Positions 1 through 8,775 of a stretch of DNA of 62,665 nt are shown in pieces (within the stretch, counting starts at the first letter, position 1; the number at the start of each line of letters is the position of its first letter). The notes under the pieces are model-generated. The model was given only the letters and a program-made list of their open reading frames with translations. It did no database searches and was not told where the DNA came from. The stretch spans positions 1 to 62,665 of the forward strand of contig CAKNRR010000007.1 in NCBI GenBank assembly GCA_930990975.1, in the 5' to 3' direction. Origin of the DNA: an uncultured Clostridia bacterium (lineage in GTDB: Bacteria; Bacillota; Clostridia; Christensenellales; UBA1242). Made by a program: the position numbers and the translations under genes.

Positions 1-230
1 CAGATTGTATAGTCTTCTCAGCAAATGTAGACAAGCTTAACTCAGGTTCAGCAACCACGACAAGCACAATCTATATTCTTAATGGAAAGAAAGGCTATTC
101 AGGAAATAATTTTGATAATTGGGTATATGTAAGCGGAATGCCATATCCAGTGCCAAAAGGCTTATCATGGCTCGCACAAGGAGGCAAACAAGCAACACTT
201 GCAGATATACAAAAATGGGTAAATAGTTAA
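1..230 (+). CDS. 3' end of a protein of unknown function (partial)
   Basis: Only the last 75 or so codons are inside the window, read in the frame ending at the TAA at 228-230. The visible part is rich in Ser, Thr, Asn and Gly, with several Trp and Tyr residues near the end. It has no membrane segment or motif that I recognise. It could be the C-terminus of a secreted or prepilin-like protein, but nothing shows that. The frame is open to the left edge and is followed at once by an intrinsic terminator, which supports a real gene end. Function cannot be assigned. Confidence 0.6.
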   Translation, partial: DCIVFSANVDKLNSGSATTTSTIYILNGKKGYSGNNFDNWVYVSGMPYPVPKGLSWLAQGGKQATLADIQKWVNS

Positions 231-257
231 AAAAAAGAGGCAAAAGGCCTCTTTTTT
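231..257 (+). terminator. Intrinsic terminator after the left-edge gene
   Basis: A ten-base-pair stem of AAAAAGAGGC and its complement with a five-base loop, followed by a run of T. It begins one base after the stop codon of the partial gene. Confidence 0.85.
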
Positions 258-420
258 ATATCGCTTTTTAATTGTTTATTGATATATGGATATGTTGTGA
301 GTATTTGCATAACAATTTAAACTATAGTATTTGAATTATAGAAGGTAAAAAAATTAAATATATCATTTTGTTTATTTTTACTATCTGTGTGGAAAGTAGA
401 AAAGGAGAACAAGGCATAAA
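258..420. other. Intergenic stretch, no gene seen
   Basis: AT-rich DNA between the terminator of the left-edge gene and the convergent terminator of the next gene. I see no convincing reading frame, RNA or repeat in it. Confidence 0.5.
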
Positions 421-461
421 AAAAGAAGTGTTAACTTTAAAGGTTAATCACTTCATTTTTT
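421..461. terminator. Bidirectional-looking intrinsic terminator
   Basis: A stem of GAAGTGTTAAC with its complement (one bulged base) is flanked by an A-run on the left and a T-run on the right. It could stop transcription from both sides. It lies just beyond the stop codon of the minus-strand gene at 463-1326. Confidence 0.7.
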
Positions 462-462
462 A

Positions 463-1326
463 TTATTCTTCGTCAGTATCATTTGAATCTTTATTTTCAC
501 TTTCAGCTTTAGCTTTTTCTCTTAAAGCTTCTAGGAACTTTTCAAATTCTAAATCTTCATCGTCGTCTTCAGCAGTGCTGTCATCTTCATTATTTTCTTC
601 TACAGTTTCATCAGTGTTTTCTTCTACTGCTGGTTCTTCTGTTTCATCAGTTTCAACAGTTTCAACATCAGCATTTTCTTCAACATTATTATCTTCAGCT
701 ACTTCAACTTCTTCATCGTTATTTTCTTCAACTGTTTCTTCTTGATTTTCTTCACTTTCTACACTTTCTTCTGTATTCTCTTCTATTTTATTTTCATCAG
801 CTTCTTCTGCTTCGCTTTCAGTTTGTTCTTCAGCGTTGTCACTTTCTATAGGTTGCTCTTCAACTGTATTTTCATTCGTTAAAGAACTTTCTATTAAAAG
901 TGGTTGTTTAATAGCTTCTTCTGTGTTTTCGTTTTCAACATTTGTTTCTGTAGCCTCAGCTTCAGCAGCTTTAGCTTTTGCTTCAGCTTCTGCTTGGTCA
1001 GCTAAAACAAATTCGTCTTCATGTTTATTGTAAAGAGCTCTTGCAACAATGATAATCATTCCACAAATAATAACAGCTAAAAGAATTGAAATGATAAGGT
1101 TTAAAACTTCATCTTCTCTGAAACCATCTAAATAAGAGAAGATCAAGAAAAGCCAAGATACAAAAGCGATAAAAGGTGCAACTAAAGCCATTGAGATAGC
1201 CTTAGCGAAAGAATTGAACTTGCTAGCATATTTGAAAGCAAGACAAGTTGTAGCAATTGCAATTATTGAAAATACAATACCAAGAATAAGTGCAGCTATT
1301 TGAGAATTTGACATATAATCGAACAT
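463..1326 (-). CDS. Membrane protein with long acidic tail
   Basis: A 287-residue protein. The start is the ATG at 1324-1326, preceded by a clear GGAGG seven bases upstream; a longer frame to 1377 runs through the promoter and is not used. About the first 120 residues hold three hydrophobic segments (roughly residues 8-30, 38-62 and 76-98). A short Ala/Glu-rich stretch follows, and then some 150 residues dominated by Glu, Asp, Asn, Thr and Val. The tail is low-complexity and presumably disordered and cytoplasmic. I recognise no domain. The gene is transcribed from a consensus promoter and ends at a strong terminator, so it is probably a single-gene unit. It is divergent from the fibronectin-like gene at 1446. 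Similar acidic tails occur on other membrane proteins here (FtsH, the flippase-like protein). Confidence 0.8.
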   Translation of the reverse strand: MFDYMSNSQIAALILGIVFSIIAIATTCLAFKYASKFNSFAKAISMALVAPFIAFVSWLFLIFSYLDGFREDEVLNLIISILLAVIICGMIIIVARALYNKHEDEFVLADQAEAEAKAKAAEAEATETNVENENTEEAIKQPLLIESSLTNENTVEEQPIESDNAEEQTESEAEEADENKIEENTEESVESEENQEETVEENNDEEVEVAEDNNVEENADVETVETDETEEPAVEENTDETVEENNEDDSTAEDDDEDLEFEKFLEALREKAKAESENKDSNDTDEE

Positions 1327-1348
1327 AATTCCTCCATTAACTATGATA

Positions 1349-1377
1349 ATTATATAACATTTGAATAAGTTTGTCAA
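1349..1377 (-). promoter_or_regulatory. Consensus sigma-A promoter for the acidic-tail protein
   Basis: On the minus strand there is TTGACA (complement of 1372-1377), a 17-base spacer, and TATAAT (complement of 1349-1354). Both boxes match the housekeeping consensus exactly. The transcript would have a leader of about 15-20 bases that carries the GGAGG ribosome binding site. Confidence 0.85.
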
Positions 1378-1407
1378 TATTGTTTTCTTGATTATTTCAA
1401 AAATGTT

Positions 1408-1435
1408 TTGAAAAATAAAGATATTTGGCTATACT
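1408..1435 (+). promoter_or_regulatory. Promoter predicting a leaderless transcript
   Basis: TTGAAA (1408-1413), a 16-base spacer and TATACT (1430-1435). The ATG at 1446 lies ten bases after the -10 box, so transcription should begin within a few bases of the start codon. There is no Shine-Dalgarno sequence between them. Confidence 0.65.
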
Positions 1436-1445
1436 AATACTAAAG

Positions 1446-2390
1446 ATGGAAAAGATAAAAAAAGAAAGGAAGAAATTAACAAAAAAACAAATTATAACAA
1501 TAATTGTATCTATTGTGATAAGCTTGCTGGCAATGGGCGGAATTATCACTGCTTTTATTTTGAATTATAATGTTTCTACTCCAGACAAAGTTTCAGTTTA
1601 TGATGATGGCAAAAATGTCTATGTCAAGGCAGAGATGAATGACAATTATTCTTTTTATAATTTTAAATTTACCCAAGAAGGGCAAGATGATATTATAATA
1701 GAAACAGAGAATAATGTTTTAACACTAGAATTTTTGGAAAGTGAAGGCATTGTAGTTGGACAAGAATATCAAATAAGTGTCAAATACATCAGTGAAAATG
1801 ATGGAAATGATACAGATTATAGTGAGCCAATAACATGGATGGTATATAAAATTATCCAAGCCCCAATTTTAAGCTATGAAGAGGGATTTTTGAAATGGGA
1901 AGCTGTTGAATTTGCAGACTATTACAAAGTTTTTTATAATGGAACTATTCAAAATGAAATAACCACAACAGAAACATCTCTAGACCTTCAAACAATTGAG
2001 GGAGGGAAATTTGAATTTGTTGTTGTTGCTTATTCTAATAATAATGATATATATAGAAAGAGCATTGAGTCAAATAAGGTTAGCCAAGAGGTGATTCATA
2101 AATATCTTGCTTTTGAAAGTGTAGAGTTTGATTCAAGAACCAAGATTATGAAAATCAAAGGTTATGAAAAACTTGATATAATAAATGTATACTTAGATTC
2201 GTTGCTTTATGAATGCAATAATTTCAAGACAACATTCAATGAAGAAGAAAAAATTTATGAATATGAAATTGATTTGTCATTATTCTATAGCAGCCAAACA
2301 GAAATAGGGGCATCGCCAGCGATAAAGGATGAATATAATGTTTATGATGGCGAAATAACATATGTACAGACAAATCAAGGGCAAGAATAA
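1446..2390 (+). CDS. Membrane-anchored fibronectin-III-like protein
   Basis: A 314-residue protein. It starts with a Lys-rich N-terminus, then one hydrophobic segment (about residues 16-40) that acts as a signal anchor, and an extracytoplasmic region of beta-strand character. Around residues 50-130 and 140-210 the pattern resembles fibronectin type III modules; the second contains a typical 'LKWEAVEFADYYKVF'-like strand. No catalytic motif is visible. I chose the ATG at 1446 because the promoter -10 box lies just upstream; an in-frame TTG at 1425 falls between the promoter boxes. The gene precedes the gerA operon by 67 bases, but the operon has its own sporulation promoter, so the two may be expressed at different times. 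Function unknown. Confidence 0.75.
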   Translation: MEKIKKERKKLTKKQIITIIVSIVISLLAMGGIITAFILNYNVSTPDKVSVYDDGKNVYVKAEMNDNYSFYNFKFTQEGQDDIIIETENNVLTLEFLESEGIVVGQEYQISVKYISENDGNDTDYSEPITWMVYKIIQAPILSYEEGFLKWEAVEFADYYKVFYNGTIQNEITTTETSLDLQTIEGGKFEFVVVAYSNNNDIYRKSIESNKVSQEVIHKYLAFESVEFDSRTKIMKIKGYEKLDIINVYLDSLLYECNNFKTTFNEEEKIYEYEIDLSLFYSSQTEIGASPAIKDEYNVYDGEITYVQTNQGQE

Positions 2391-2410
2391 ATAAAAGAAG
2401 AAAAATTATC

Positions 2411-2440
2411 ACATAAAAATAAAATTAATAAGACATACTA
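2411..2440 (+). promoter_or_regulatory. Sigma-G-like promoter of the gerABC operon
   Basis: The -10 element CATACTA (2434-2440) matches the forespore sigma-G consensus exactly. Eighteen bases upstream is ACATA (2411-2415), a four-of-five match to the -35 core. GerA-type receptors are known to be made in the forespore under sigma-G, so position and sequence agree. Transcription would start near 2447, just before the ribosome binding site. Confidence 0.65.
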
Positions 2441-2467
2441 CTAAAAAAGGAAATGGTATGTCTTATT
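2427..2467 (+). repeat. 12-bp perfect inverted repeat across the gerA start codon
   Basis: The arms 2427-2438 and 2456-2467 are perfectly complementary and separated by 17 bases. The loop holds the purine-rich ribosome binding site and the right arm holds the ATG at 2458. The left arm lies upstream of the transcription start predicted from the sigma-G promoter, so only read-through RNA from the upstream gene would carry the whole hairpin. Confidence 0.8.
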
Positions 2468-3882
2468 TTGATACAAACAAAAAAATAAAAGAATTGAAAA
2501 AGGCACTTAATGAAAGTGTAGATTTTGCCTATAGATATTATAAGAAAGATGGGCAAACAATAGCTTTTGTATTTTTGAAAAGCATAATTGATGCCAATCT
2601 TTTTTCTTCTGCTGTATATTATCCTTTGCAGACTTTTGAACAAAAAATAACAATAGAGAATTTGCAAAACGATATTTTGAAATGTTTAGATATAAAATTA
2701 ATTAAAGAGAAAGACATAATAAAAGAAATTTTGGATGGAAAACTGATTATTTTAACCAATTTTTCCAAAGAAATAATATCAGTAGATTTGTTGAAATTCC
2801 CTGCGAGAATACCTAGTGAACCTCCAACATCTCCAGTAATTCAAGGGCCAAGAGAGGGGTTTGTAGAAGATTTGCAAACAAATGTAACCTTAATAAGAAG
2901 AAGGTTAAAAACGGAGAACCTAGTCTTTGAAGTATTGCGTGTAGGCTCACAAACGCAAACCAAAGTTTGCATTACATATATAAAGGGGATAGCAAACAAA
3001 AAACTTGTCAAAGAAGTGACAAAAAAGATTAAAGAAATAGAGATTGATGGCATTTTAGACTCTTATTATGTTTTGTCGTTTTTAGAAGAGCGCCCAAACT
3101 CTCTTTTCAAGCAAATAGGCAATCAAGAGAAGCCTGACATAATTGTTGCCAAAATGCTTGAAGGGAAGGTGGCGATTATAGTTGACAATTCTCCAATTGT
3201 CTTGACAGTGCCTTTTATTTTTATTGAAGATTTACAAAATAGCAATGATTATTACACAAATCACATTTATTCAAGCTTTGTAAGAATAATAAGAATTTTT
3301 GGGCTTTTGGTAGCTACAATAGCCCCAGGTTTTTATTTGGCACTGCAAATATATCATTATAATATATTGCCGTTGAACTTTTTGATAACAATAGCAGACA
3401 CAACGCAAGGCCTGCCATTTACTCCATTCTTGGAAATATTGTTTATATTTTTGCTGTTTCAAATTCTATATGAAGTCAGCTTAAGACTTCCAAGCTATCT
3501 TGGTCTTGCCACATCAGTTGTGGGCGCTTTAATATTGGGTGACACAGGGGTTAAAGCAGGGCTGATTTCTCCACCTGGAGTAATTATAGTGGCTCTATCA
3601 AAAATTGCACTTTACACAATCCCAGAGCAGGCATCTCAAGTCACAGTTTTACAATTGATTTTTATAATACTAGGAGGCTCACTAGGGCTTGTTGGTATTG
3701 TTTCTGGTATGGTTTATATAATAAATTATTTAAACAATTTCGACAGCTACGGAACACCATATCTTGCACCATATAGTCCAAGAATACCACAAGATTTAAA
3801 GGATGCTATTCTTGTTAAACCAATAAAAGACTTTCGCTATCGGCCGAAGTCATTTAGCCCACAGAAGAAGGAGCGCTTATGA
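2458..3882 (+). CDS. gerA: Spore germinant receptor subunit A (GerA family)
   Basis: A 474-residue A subunit of a GerA-type nutrient germinant receptor, located in the spore inner membrane. The N-terminal half (about residues 1-270) is the soluble two-lobed domain, with the family's 'PSEPP' and 'GPREGFVEDLQTN' signatures near residues 120-145. The C-terminal half has about four to six membrane helices with the conserved proline- and glycine-rich segments (residues 275-430). The length is normal for the family. The start ATG has AAAAGGA eight bases upstream. The stop overlaps the gerB start by four bases (ATGA), so the two are translationally coupled. The operon is led by a sigma-G-like promoter. 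The germinant is not predictable from sequence. Confidence 0.95.
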   Translation: MSYFDTNKKIKELKKALNESVDFAYRYYKKDGQTIAFVFLKSIIDANLFSSAVYYPLQTFEQKITIENLQNDILKCLDIKLIKEKDIIKEILDGKLIILTNFSKEIISVDLLKFPARIPSEPPTSPVIQGPREGFVEDLQTNVTLIRRRLKTENLVFEVLRVGSQTQTKVCITYIKGIANKKLVKEVTKKIKEIEIDGILDSYYVLSFLEERPNSLFKQIGNQEKPDIIVAKMLEGKVAIIVDNSPIVLTVPFIFIEDLQNSNDYYTNHIYSSFVRIIRIFGLLVATIAPGFYLALQIYHYNILPLNFLITIADTTQGLPFTPFLEILFIFLLFQILYEVSLRLPSYLGLATSVVGALILGDTGVKAGLISPPGVIIVALSKIALYTIPEQASQVTVLQLIFIILGGSLGLVGIVSGMVYIINYLNNFDSYGTPYLAPYSPRIPQDLKDAILVKPIKDFRYRPKSFSPQKKERL

Positions 3883-4979
3883 AACAAATAAGTGTAAGAC
3901 AATGCGGTGTTTTGATAGTTATGTGCATATTTGCAAATAAGATTTTGCTTATGCCATCATTGATGTATGAACAAGCGAAAGCAGATTCCATTTTTGTATT
4001 AATTGTGTTGTTTTTGCTAGATTTATTGTTGCTTCCAATATTTATAAAGTTAAAAACCACATATCCTGACAAAAAATTATATGATGTGCTAAAGGATAAA
4101 CTAGGCGTCATAATAACCAAAATAATCTATATTTTGATGCTTTTGTTTTTCTTTTTTAAATGCTTGCTTGTTTTTAGTATTACATATGTGTATTTTAAGC
4201 AACAAATATATCAAAATGAATTTATTTTTATTGCCTTTATATCATTTTTGCCAGTGATAAATCATGCAGTGGTGACAGGAGTTAGGGCTTTTTCAAGAAC
4301 AATTGAGATGTTTTACGGGATTGTTTTGGCAGGCTTTATTGCATGCCTAGTTATTTCTCTTTTTACACCTATATCAAACCCTGTATTTTTCACATCAAAC
4401 GGCAAGATGTTTTTTGAGTCACTGTATAATCATGTTTTTTCATTTGGCGATTTTATATTTTTGTTTCTTATTATGGATAAAATACAAATCAAAAAGGGAC
4501 AGGAGAAACATTTGTACACCTATTCAATAATTGGAATGTTGTTAGTCATAACTTTGTTTTATTTGTTTTATGCAAAATATCAAGTTACATCATTTATGCA
4601 CAACAATGCTTTAGCAGATTTGTTGGTATTTTCCGTACAATTTAATGCAATAGGAAGGCTTGATATCATAGCGATGATAACAATAATGCTGATAACATTG
4701 TTTCAAATGGAGATATTCAACTATGCGTTTTGCGATTGCTTTTTGAATATATTTCCGCTTTTAAGCAAAACCTATTCGGTTGTGGTTTTTGATATCATTT
4801 TTGCAGTGTTATACTATATATTTATAGGAAAATATGAAATAATGGTGTCATCAACTATGTTTTGGCTTCCGTATCTAGCTATATTTATAAATTACATATT
4901 GCCAATAATTTTACTGATAATAATTTTGTTAAAAAGGAGGCGTAAACATGAAAAAAAGACCAATAAAAGTAATGTTTAA
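3879..4979 (+). CDS. gerB: Spore germinant receptor subunit B (GerB family permease)
   Basis: A 366-residue integral membrane protein with about ten hydrophobic segments. It belongs to the GerAB/endospore germination permease family of the APC transporter superfamily, thought to bind the small-molecule germinant within the membrane. It begins with the typical 'ISVRQ' N-terminus and ends with a short Arg/Lys-rich tail. The start overlaps the gerA stop, and the 3' end overlaps the gerC start by 32 bases, which makes a tight three-gene operon. No truncation is seen. Confidence 0.95.
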   Translation: MKQISVRQCGVLIVMCIFANKILLMPSLMYEQAKADSIFVLIVLFLLDLLLLPIFIKLKTTYPDKKLYDVLKDKLGVIITKIIYILMLLFFFFKCLLVFSITYVYFKQQIYQNEFIFIAFISFLPVINHAVVTGVRAFSRTIEMFYGIVLAGFIACLVISLFTPISNPVFFTSNGKMFFESLYNHVFSFGDFIFLFLIMDKIQIKKGQEKHLYTYSIIGMLLVITLFYLFYAKYQVTSFMHNNALADLLVFSVQFNAIGRLDIIAMITIMLITLFQMEIFNYAFCDCFLNIFPLLSKTYSVVVFDIIFAVLYYIFIGKYEIMVSSTMFWLPYLAIFINYILPIILLIIILLKRRRKHEKKTNKSNV

Positions 4980-6207
4980 AATGCCGATGGTGATAGTTTT
5001 TATATTTATATTGATATTTTTTACACCTCTTGCCATATATTCTCCTGGTGAAAACAGGAATAGAGGAGTGGTTACAGCAATAGGAATTGATAAGGCTGAT
5101 GAGCAATATGAGATTTCACTTTTGACATTCATTCCCACAGCAAATCAAACATATAAGGAACAGAACGCTGTAATTTCTGGAAAAGGGCAGTCAGTGGCTG
5201 AAGCTATATATAATGCTCAGATTGCAATGGGAAGGACTATAGGGCTAGCTCATGCAAAAACAACAGTTGTCAATGAAGAATTGCTAAACGAAGATGTATC
5301 AGTCGTTGTAAACTATTTAAGCCGTGTTGCATCTTTGCCTGAAAACACTGTTTTTGTTTGCACAAATAAGACTGCAAAAGAGATGTTAGAAAGTTCGCAA
5401 GAGCTTACAAGTCATTTAGGGTTAAAACTAGAGCAAGTTATAGGCTATAATGCCAAACATTTATATGTTACGGATACATCCCTTGAGGCATTTTATAAAG
5501 GTTATTATAGTAAGACAAAGGCTTCACTGATTGGATATTTAACTTTGGAGGAAGCGACAGAGCAAGAAAAAGAAAAATCTTCAGTCAGTGGAATGAATGA
5601 ATCCTCTCAAGGTGGCGGACAAAGCGAAGCCCAAGGAGGTGGACAAGGCGGAAATAGCGGAGAGAAAAAACATATTTTAAATCAAGGTCAAGCGGTATTA
5701 TTAAAAGATGGCAAAAAAGTAGCCCTTCTTTCTATTGAAGAACTCAACGGGATAAATTTGTTAAACACAAAGTCAAAAGACCAAATAATAAGTATAGATA
5801 ATGTAGAGCATAATGGAAATAAACTTTCAATGCAATATAAAATAAAAAACAAAAAGACCTTGATAACAACTGAATTTGAAAATGGGTATCCAATTTATGT
5901 AGCCCAGCTCATATTAGGGGTCGAACTTGTTGAGGTGTCTGGTATGGATGATTCGCTGAAGATAAACACAGAATTTAGTGAGGTGACAGAAGAAGTTGCA
6001 AGAAAAATAGAGGAGGAGATAAAAAAACAATATACAGCATCAATAAAGATTTTGCGAGAAAACAATGCTGATGTTATAGGTGTAACAAAGAAGTTTTTTA
6101 TAGAACATAGAAAAGAGTTTACTAAATTTGTGGAACAACTTGACGGTATAGATGACTTTTTAAATTATGTAACATTCAAACTTAACACAATAGTTCAACC
6201 TGACTAA
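4948..6207 (+). CDS. gerC: Spore germinant receptor subunit C (GerC family), no lipobox cysteine
   Basis: A 419-residue GerC-family subunit. AAGGAGG precedes the ATG by seven bases and lies inside the end of gerB. The family signature around 'RGVVTAIGID' follows the N-terminal hydrophobic segment (about residues 11-32), and the C-terminal domain (about 235-415) ends in the usual helical region. GerC proteins are normally lipoproteins with a Cys right after the signal peptide followed by Trp-Asp. This one has no Cys there and reads 'LAIYSPGENRNRG', so it is probably held by an uncleaved helix or cleaved by ordinary signal peptidase. A Gly/Gln/Ser-rich linker of about 25 residues (210-235) separates the domains. 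Last gene of the operon. Confidence 0.93.
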   Translation: MKKRPIKVMFKMPMVIVFIFILIFFTPLAIYSPGENRNRGVVTAIGIDKADEQYEISLLTFIPTANQTYKEQNAVISGKGQSVAEAIYNAQIAMGRTIGLAHAKTTVVNEELLNEDVSVVVNYLSRVASLPENTVFVCTNKTAKEMLESSQELTSHLGLKLEQVIGYNAKHLYVTDTSLEAFYKGYYSKTKASLIGYLTLEEATEQEKEKSSVSGMNESSQGGGQSEAQGGGQGGNSGEKKHILNQGQAVLLKDGKKVALLSIEELNGINLLNTKSKDQIISIDNVEHNGNKLSMQYKIKNKKTLITTEFENGYPIYVAQLILGVELVEVSGMDDSLKINTEFSEVTEEVARKIEEEIKKQYTASIKILRENNADVIGVTKKFFIEHRKEFTKFVEQLDGIDDFLNYVTFKLNTIVQPD

Positions 6208-6263
6208 AAATGTCGAATATTTGATTTATTTTTCAATTTTCTTAAAAATGCCCTTTTATTTGG

Positions 6264-6292
6264 TTGTATAAAATTAAATTTTATGATACAAT
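6264..6292 (+). promoter_or_regulatory. Promoter of ftsH with extended -10
   Basis: TTGTAT (6264-6269), a 17-base spacer and TACAAT (6287-6292), with a TG motif one base before the -10 box. It gives ftsH a leader of about 150 bases. Confidence 0.6.
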
Positions 6293-6350
6293 AATCTGAG
6301 TCATAGTAAAGTGACTTTCATTTAATTATGATAAAAAACAAGTTGTAAGA

Positions 6351-6413
6351 TAAAACTTTATTGATTTAGATAACAATTGATTTCAAGCATACATAAGTAA
6401 AGATAAAGTTTTA
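6351..6413 (+). repeat. Inverted repeat in the ftsH leader
   Basis: An 11-bp perfect inverted repeat, TAAAACTTTAT (6351-6361) and its complement (6403-6413), is separated by 41 bases. It lies in the untranslated leader of ftsH between the promoter and the ribosome binding site. There is no T-run after it, so it is not a terminator. A role in mRNA stability or control is possible but not shown. Confidence 0.5.
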
Positions 6414-6450
6414 ATATTGTAATTTTTAATAGCAGCTAAAGGAGGCACGA

Positions 6451-8772
6451 GTGAACGAACAAAAATCAAAATTTAAGTGGTCGTATTTGGTCGTACTTTT
6501 GCTCATAGTATTGATATTTGTTTTGATTTTTACAAACAACGGATATAAGGGCGAAAAGATTACAGGCGGCGTAAGTGAAGTTAAAGAATTGATTGAGGGG
6601 AGAACAAACCCTGATAAAGAAAATAAGTATGAGAAGATTGTAAGTGTGTACTATAACGATACAACAATGTATTTCTTGTTGCAAGATTCTCAATATACAG
6701 ATCATTTCCCAGACTATGCAGATTATTATATCAACTATAGATATAATGATGGAACATTAAATGCAATTAGAGAAGCGATTGAGGAGTATAACAGTAGTGC
6801 AAGCACAACTGAAGAAAACAAAATTAATTTGCTTCCAGCAGTGGACGGCGTAAATGCTTGGGATATAATTTATCCTATACTTTATATAGCATTTGGGTTG
6901 TTCCTTGTATGGATGATCTTCAAACTTTTGAATAGCTCTGGAAAAGGCGCAATGAGCTTTGGTAAATCAAGAGCAAAGGCATATACAACAAGCAAAGTTA
7001 AATTCAGTGACATTGCCGGAACGGATGAAGAAAAAGAAGAATTAAAAGAAATTGTCGAATTTTTAAAATCACCTAAAAAATTTACAGATCTTGGTGCAAG
7101 AATTCCAAAAGGTGTGCTTCTTGTTGGTTATCCAGGAACTGGTAAAACACTTCTTGCAAGAGCAGTTGCAGGCGAAGCAAATGTTCCATTTATATCAATA
7201 AGTGGTTCTGATTTCGTAGAAATGTTTGTCGGAGTTGGTGCTTCAAGAGTAAGAGATTTGTTTGAACAAGCAAAGAAAAACAAACCATGTATTGTATTCA
7301 TTGATGAAATTGATGCTGTTGGAAGACAAAGAGGTGCTGGACTTGGTGGCGGAAACGATGAAAGAGAACAGACATTGAACCAACTTCTTGTTGAAATGGA
7401 TGGTTTTGAATCAAATGAAGGTATAATCATTCTTGCAGCAACAAACAGAGCAGATGTTCTTGATCCTGCACTTTTAAGACCAGGCAGATTTGATAGACAA
7501 ATTTATGTAAATGTGCCAGATGTTAAAGGCAGAGAAGGAATATTAAGAATTCATGCAAGAAATAAAAAGCTTGATGATGATATAGATTTCAAAACTTTGG
7601 CAAAAATTACTGTAGGCTTTACAGGTGCTGATATTGAAAATATGCTTAATGAGGCAGCTATATTGGCAGCAAGAGCAGGAAGACCTAAGATTATCATGCA
7701 AGATATCACTGAAGGAATAAACAAGGTTACAATGGGCCCTCAAAAGAAGAGCCGTTTGGTAACTGACAGGGATAGAAAGATAACAGCTTATCATGAATCT
7801 GGTCACGCAATCTTGGCTAAAAAACTTAAGAACACTGATGAAGTACAAGAAGTTTCAATCATTCCAAGAGGTATGGCTGGTGGATATACAATGCAAAGAC
7901 CTGAAAATGATAACTCATATAGAACATACAATTATTTGATGGATGAGATAGCTGTATGTATGGGTGGAAGACTTGCCGAAGAACTTATATTCAAAGATAT
8001 TTCAACAGGTGCATCAAATGATATATCTCAAGCTACAAAGATAGCACATAATATGGTCTATAATTGGGGTATGAGTAAGAACCTTGGTTTCTTAAGCTTA
8101 GACAGCTCAGAACAAGTTTTCATCGGAAGAGATTATCAGACAAAGAACGAATTTTCTGAAAAGTTGGCTGCAGAAGCAGATGATGAAGTAAGAAGCATAC
8201 TTGATTACAACTATAAGAGAGCTAAAAAATTACTTAGCGAAAATATTAATCTATTAAATGAAATGGCTGCTTTACTTCTTGATAAAGAAACAATCAATAA
8301 AGAAGAAGTTGATATGCTTATGGAAGGAAAATCAGCACAAGAAATTTCTGCTTTCATGGAACAACGCGAAAAAGAAAGAAAAGAGAAGGAAGAGAAATAT
8401 AGACAAGAACAAGCTGAAATCCAACGCAGAGCAATGCTTGAGAAAAAAATTCAAGAGGGCGAGAAGTTGTTGCAAGCTGGAGTAATCACTAAGGAAGAAC
8501 TTGATGCAATCAAAAAAGCATACCAAGACACTGGCAAGCAAGATGAAACAACTCAAAATGCAGAAAATGAAAATAACACAGTGAATGTTGTGATAGAAAC
8601 ACCAGCTGATGAAGGTGAGCAAAATATTATACAACAAGGCAAAGATGTTATTGATGTAACAGCAAATAAAGAAACTAGCAGCGAAGAACAAGCAGAAGAA
8701 ATCAAAACAGAAGTTAAAGAAGAAAAGCCAGAAGAAAAAGATAAAACAAAGAAAGATAAGAAAGGGGAATAA
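6451..8772 (+). CDS. ftsH: ATP-dependent zinc metalloprotease FtsH
   Basis: A 773-residue membrane-bound AAA+ protease that degrades misassembled membrane proteins and regulators. It has two N-terminal membrane helices (about 8-30 and 141-163) around an extracytoplasmic domain, then the AAA+ module with Walker A GYPGTGKT (226-233; Tyr where Pro is usual), Walker B with IDEID (284-288) and the second region of homology 'RPGRFDR'. The M41 zinc site is HESGH (448-452). The start is a GTG with AAAGGAGG seven bases upstream. The protein exceeds the usual 610-660 residues. After the protease domain come a charged helix, a short SHOCT-like stretch (about 662-690) and a long Glu/Lys-rich tail. The next gene follows after three bases, so the two form an operon. 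Confidence 0.97.
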   Translation: MNEQKSKFKWSYLVVLLLIVLIFVLIFTNNGYKGEKITGGVSEVKELIEGRTNPDKENKYEKIVSVYYNDTTMYFLLQDSQYTDHFPDYADYYINYRYNDGTLNAIREAIEEYNSSASTTEENKINLLPAVDGVNAWDIIYPILYIAFGLFLVWMIFKLLNSSGKGAMSFGKSRAKAYTTSKVKFSDIAGTDEEKEELKEIVEFLKSPKKFTDLGARIPKGVLLVGYPGTGKTLLARAVAGEANVPFISISGSDFVEMFVGVGASRVRDLFEQAKKNKPCIVFIDEIDAVGRQRGAGLGGGNDEREQTLNQLLVEMDGFESNEGIIILAATNRADVLDPALLRPGRFDRQIYVNVPDVKGREGILRIHARNKKLDDDIDFKTLAKITVGFTGADIENMLNEAAILAARAGRPKIIMQDITEGINKVTMGPQKKSRLVTDRDRKITAYHESGHAILAKKLKNTDEVQEVSIIPRGMAGGYTMQRPENDNSYRTYNYLMDEIAVCMGGRLAEELIFKDISTGASNDISQATKIAHNMVYNWGMSKNLGFLSLDSSEQVFIGRDYQTKNEFSEKLAAEADDEVRSILDYNYKRAKKLLSENINLLNEMAALLLDKETINKEEVDMLMEGKSAQEISAFMEQREKERKEKEEKYRQEQAEIQRRAMLEKKIQEGEKLLQAGVITKEELDAIKKAYQDTGKQDETTQNAENENNTVNVVIETPADEGEQNIIQQGKDVIDVTANKETSSEEQAEEIKTEVKEEKPEEKDKTKKDKKGE

Positions 8773-8775
8773 TTT

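Noticed and set aside
368-745. Ser-rich open frame on the plus strand
   Set aside because: It is the complement of the Glu/Asp-rich coding region of the minus-strand gene at 463-1326; acidic codons read as serine and phenylalanine on the other strand.
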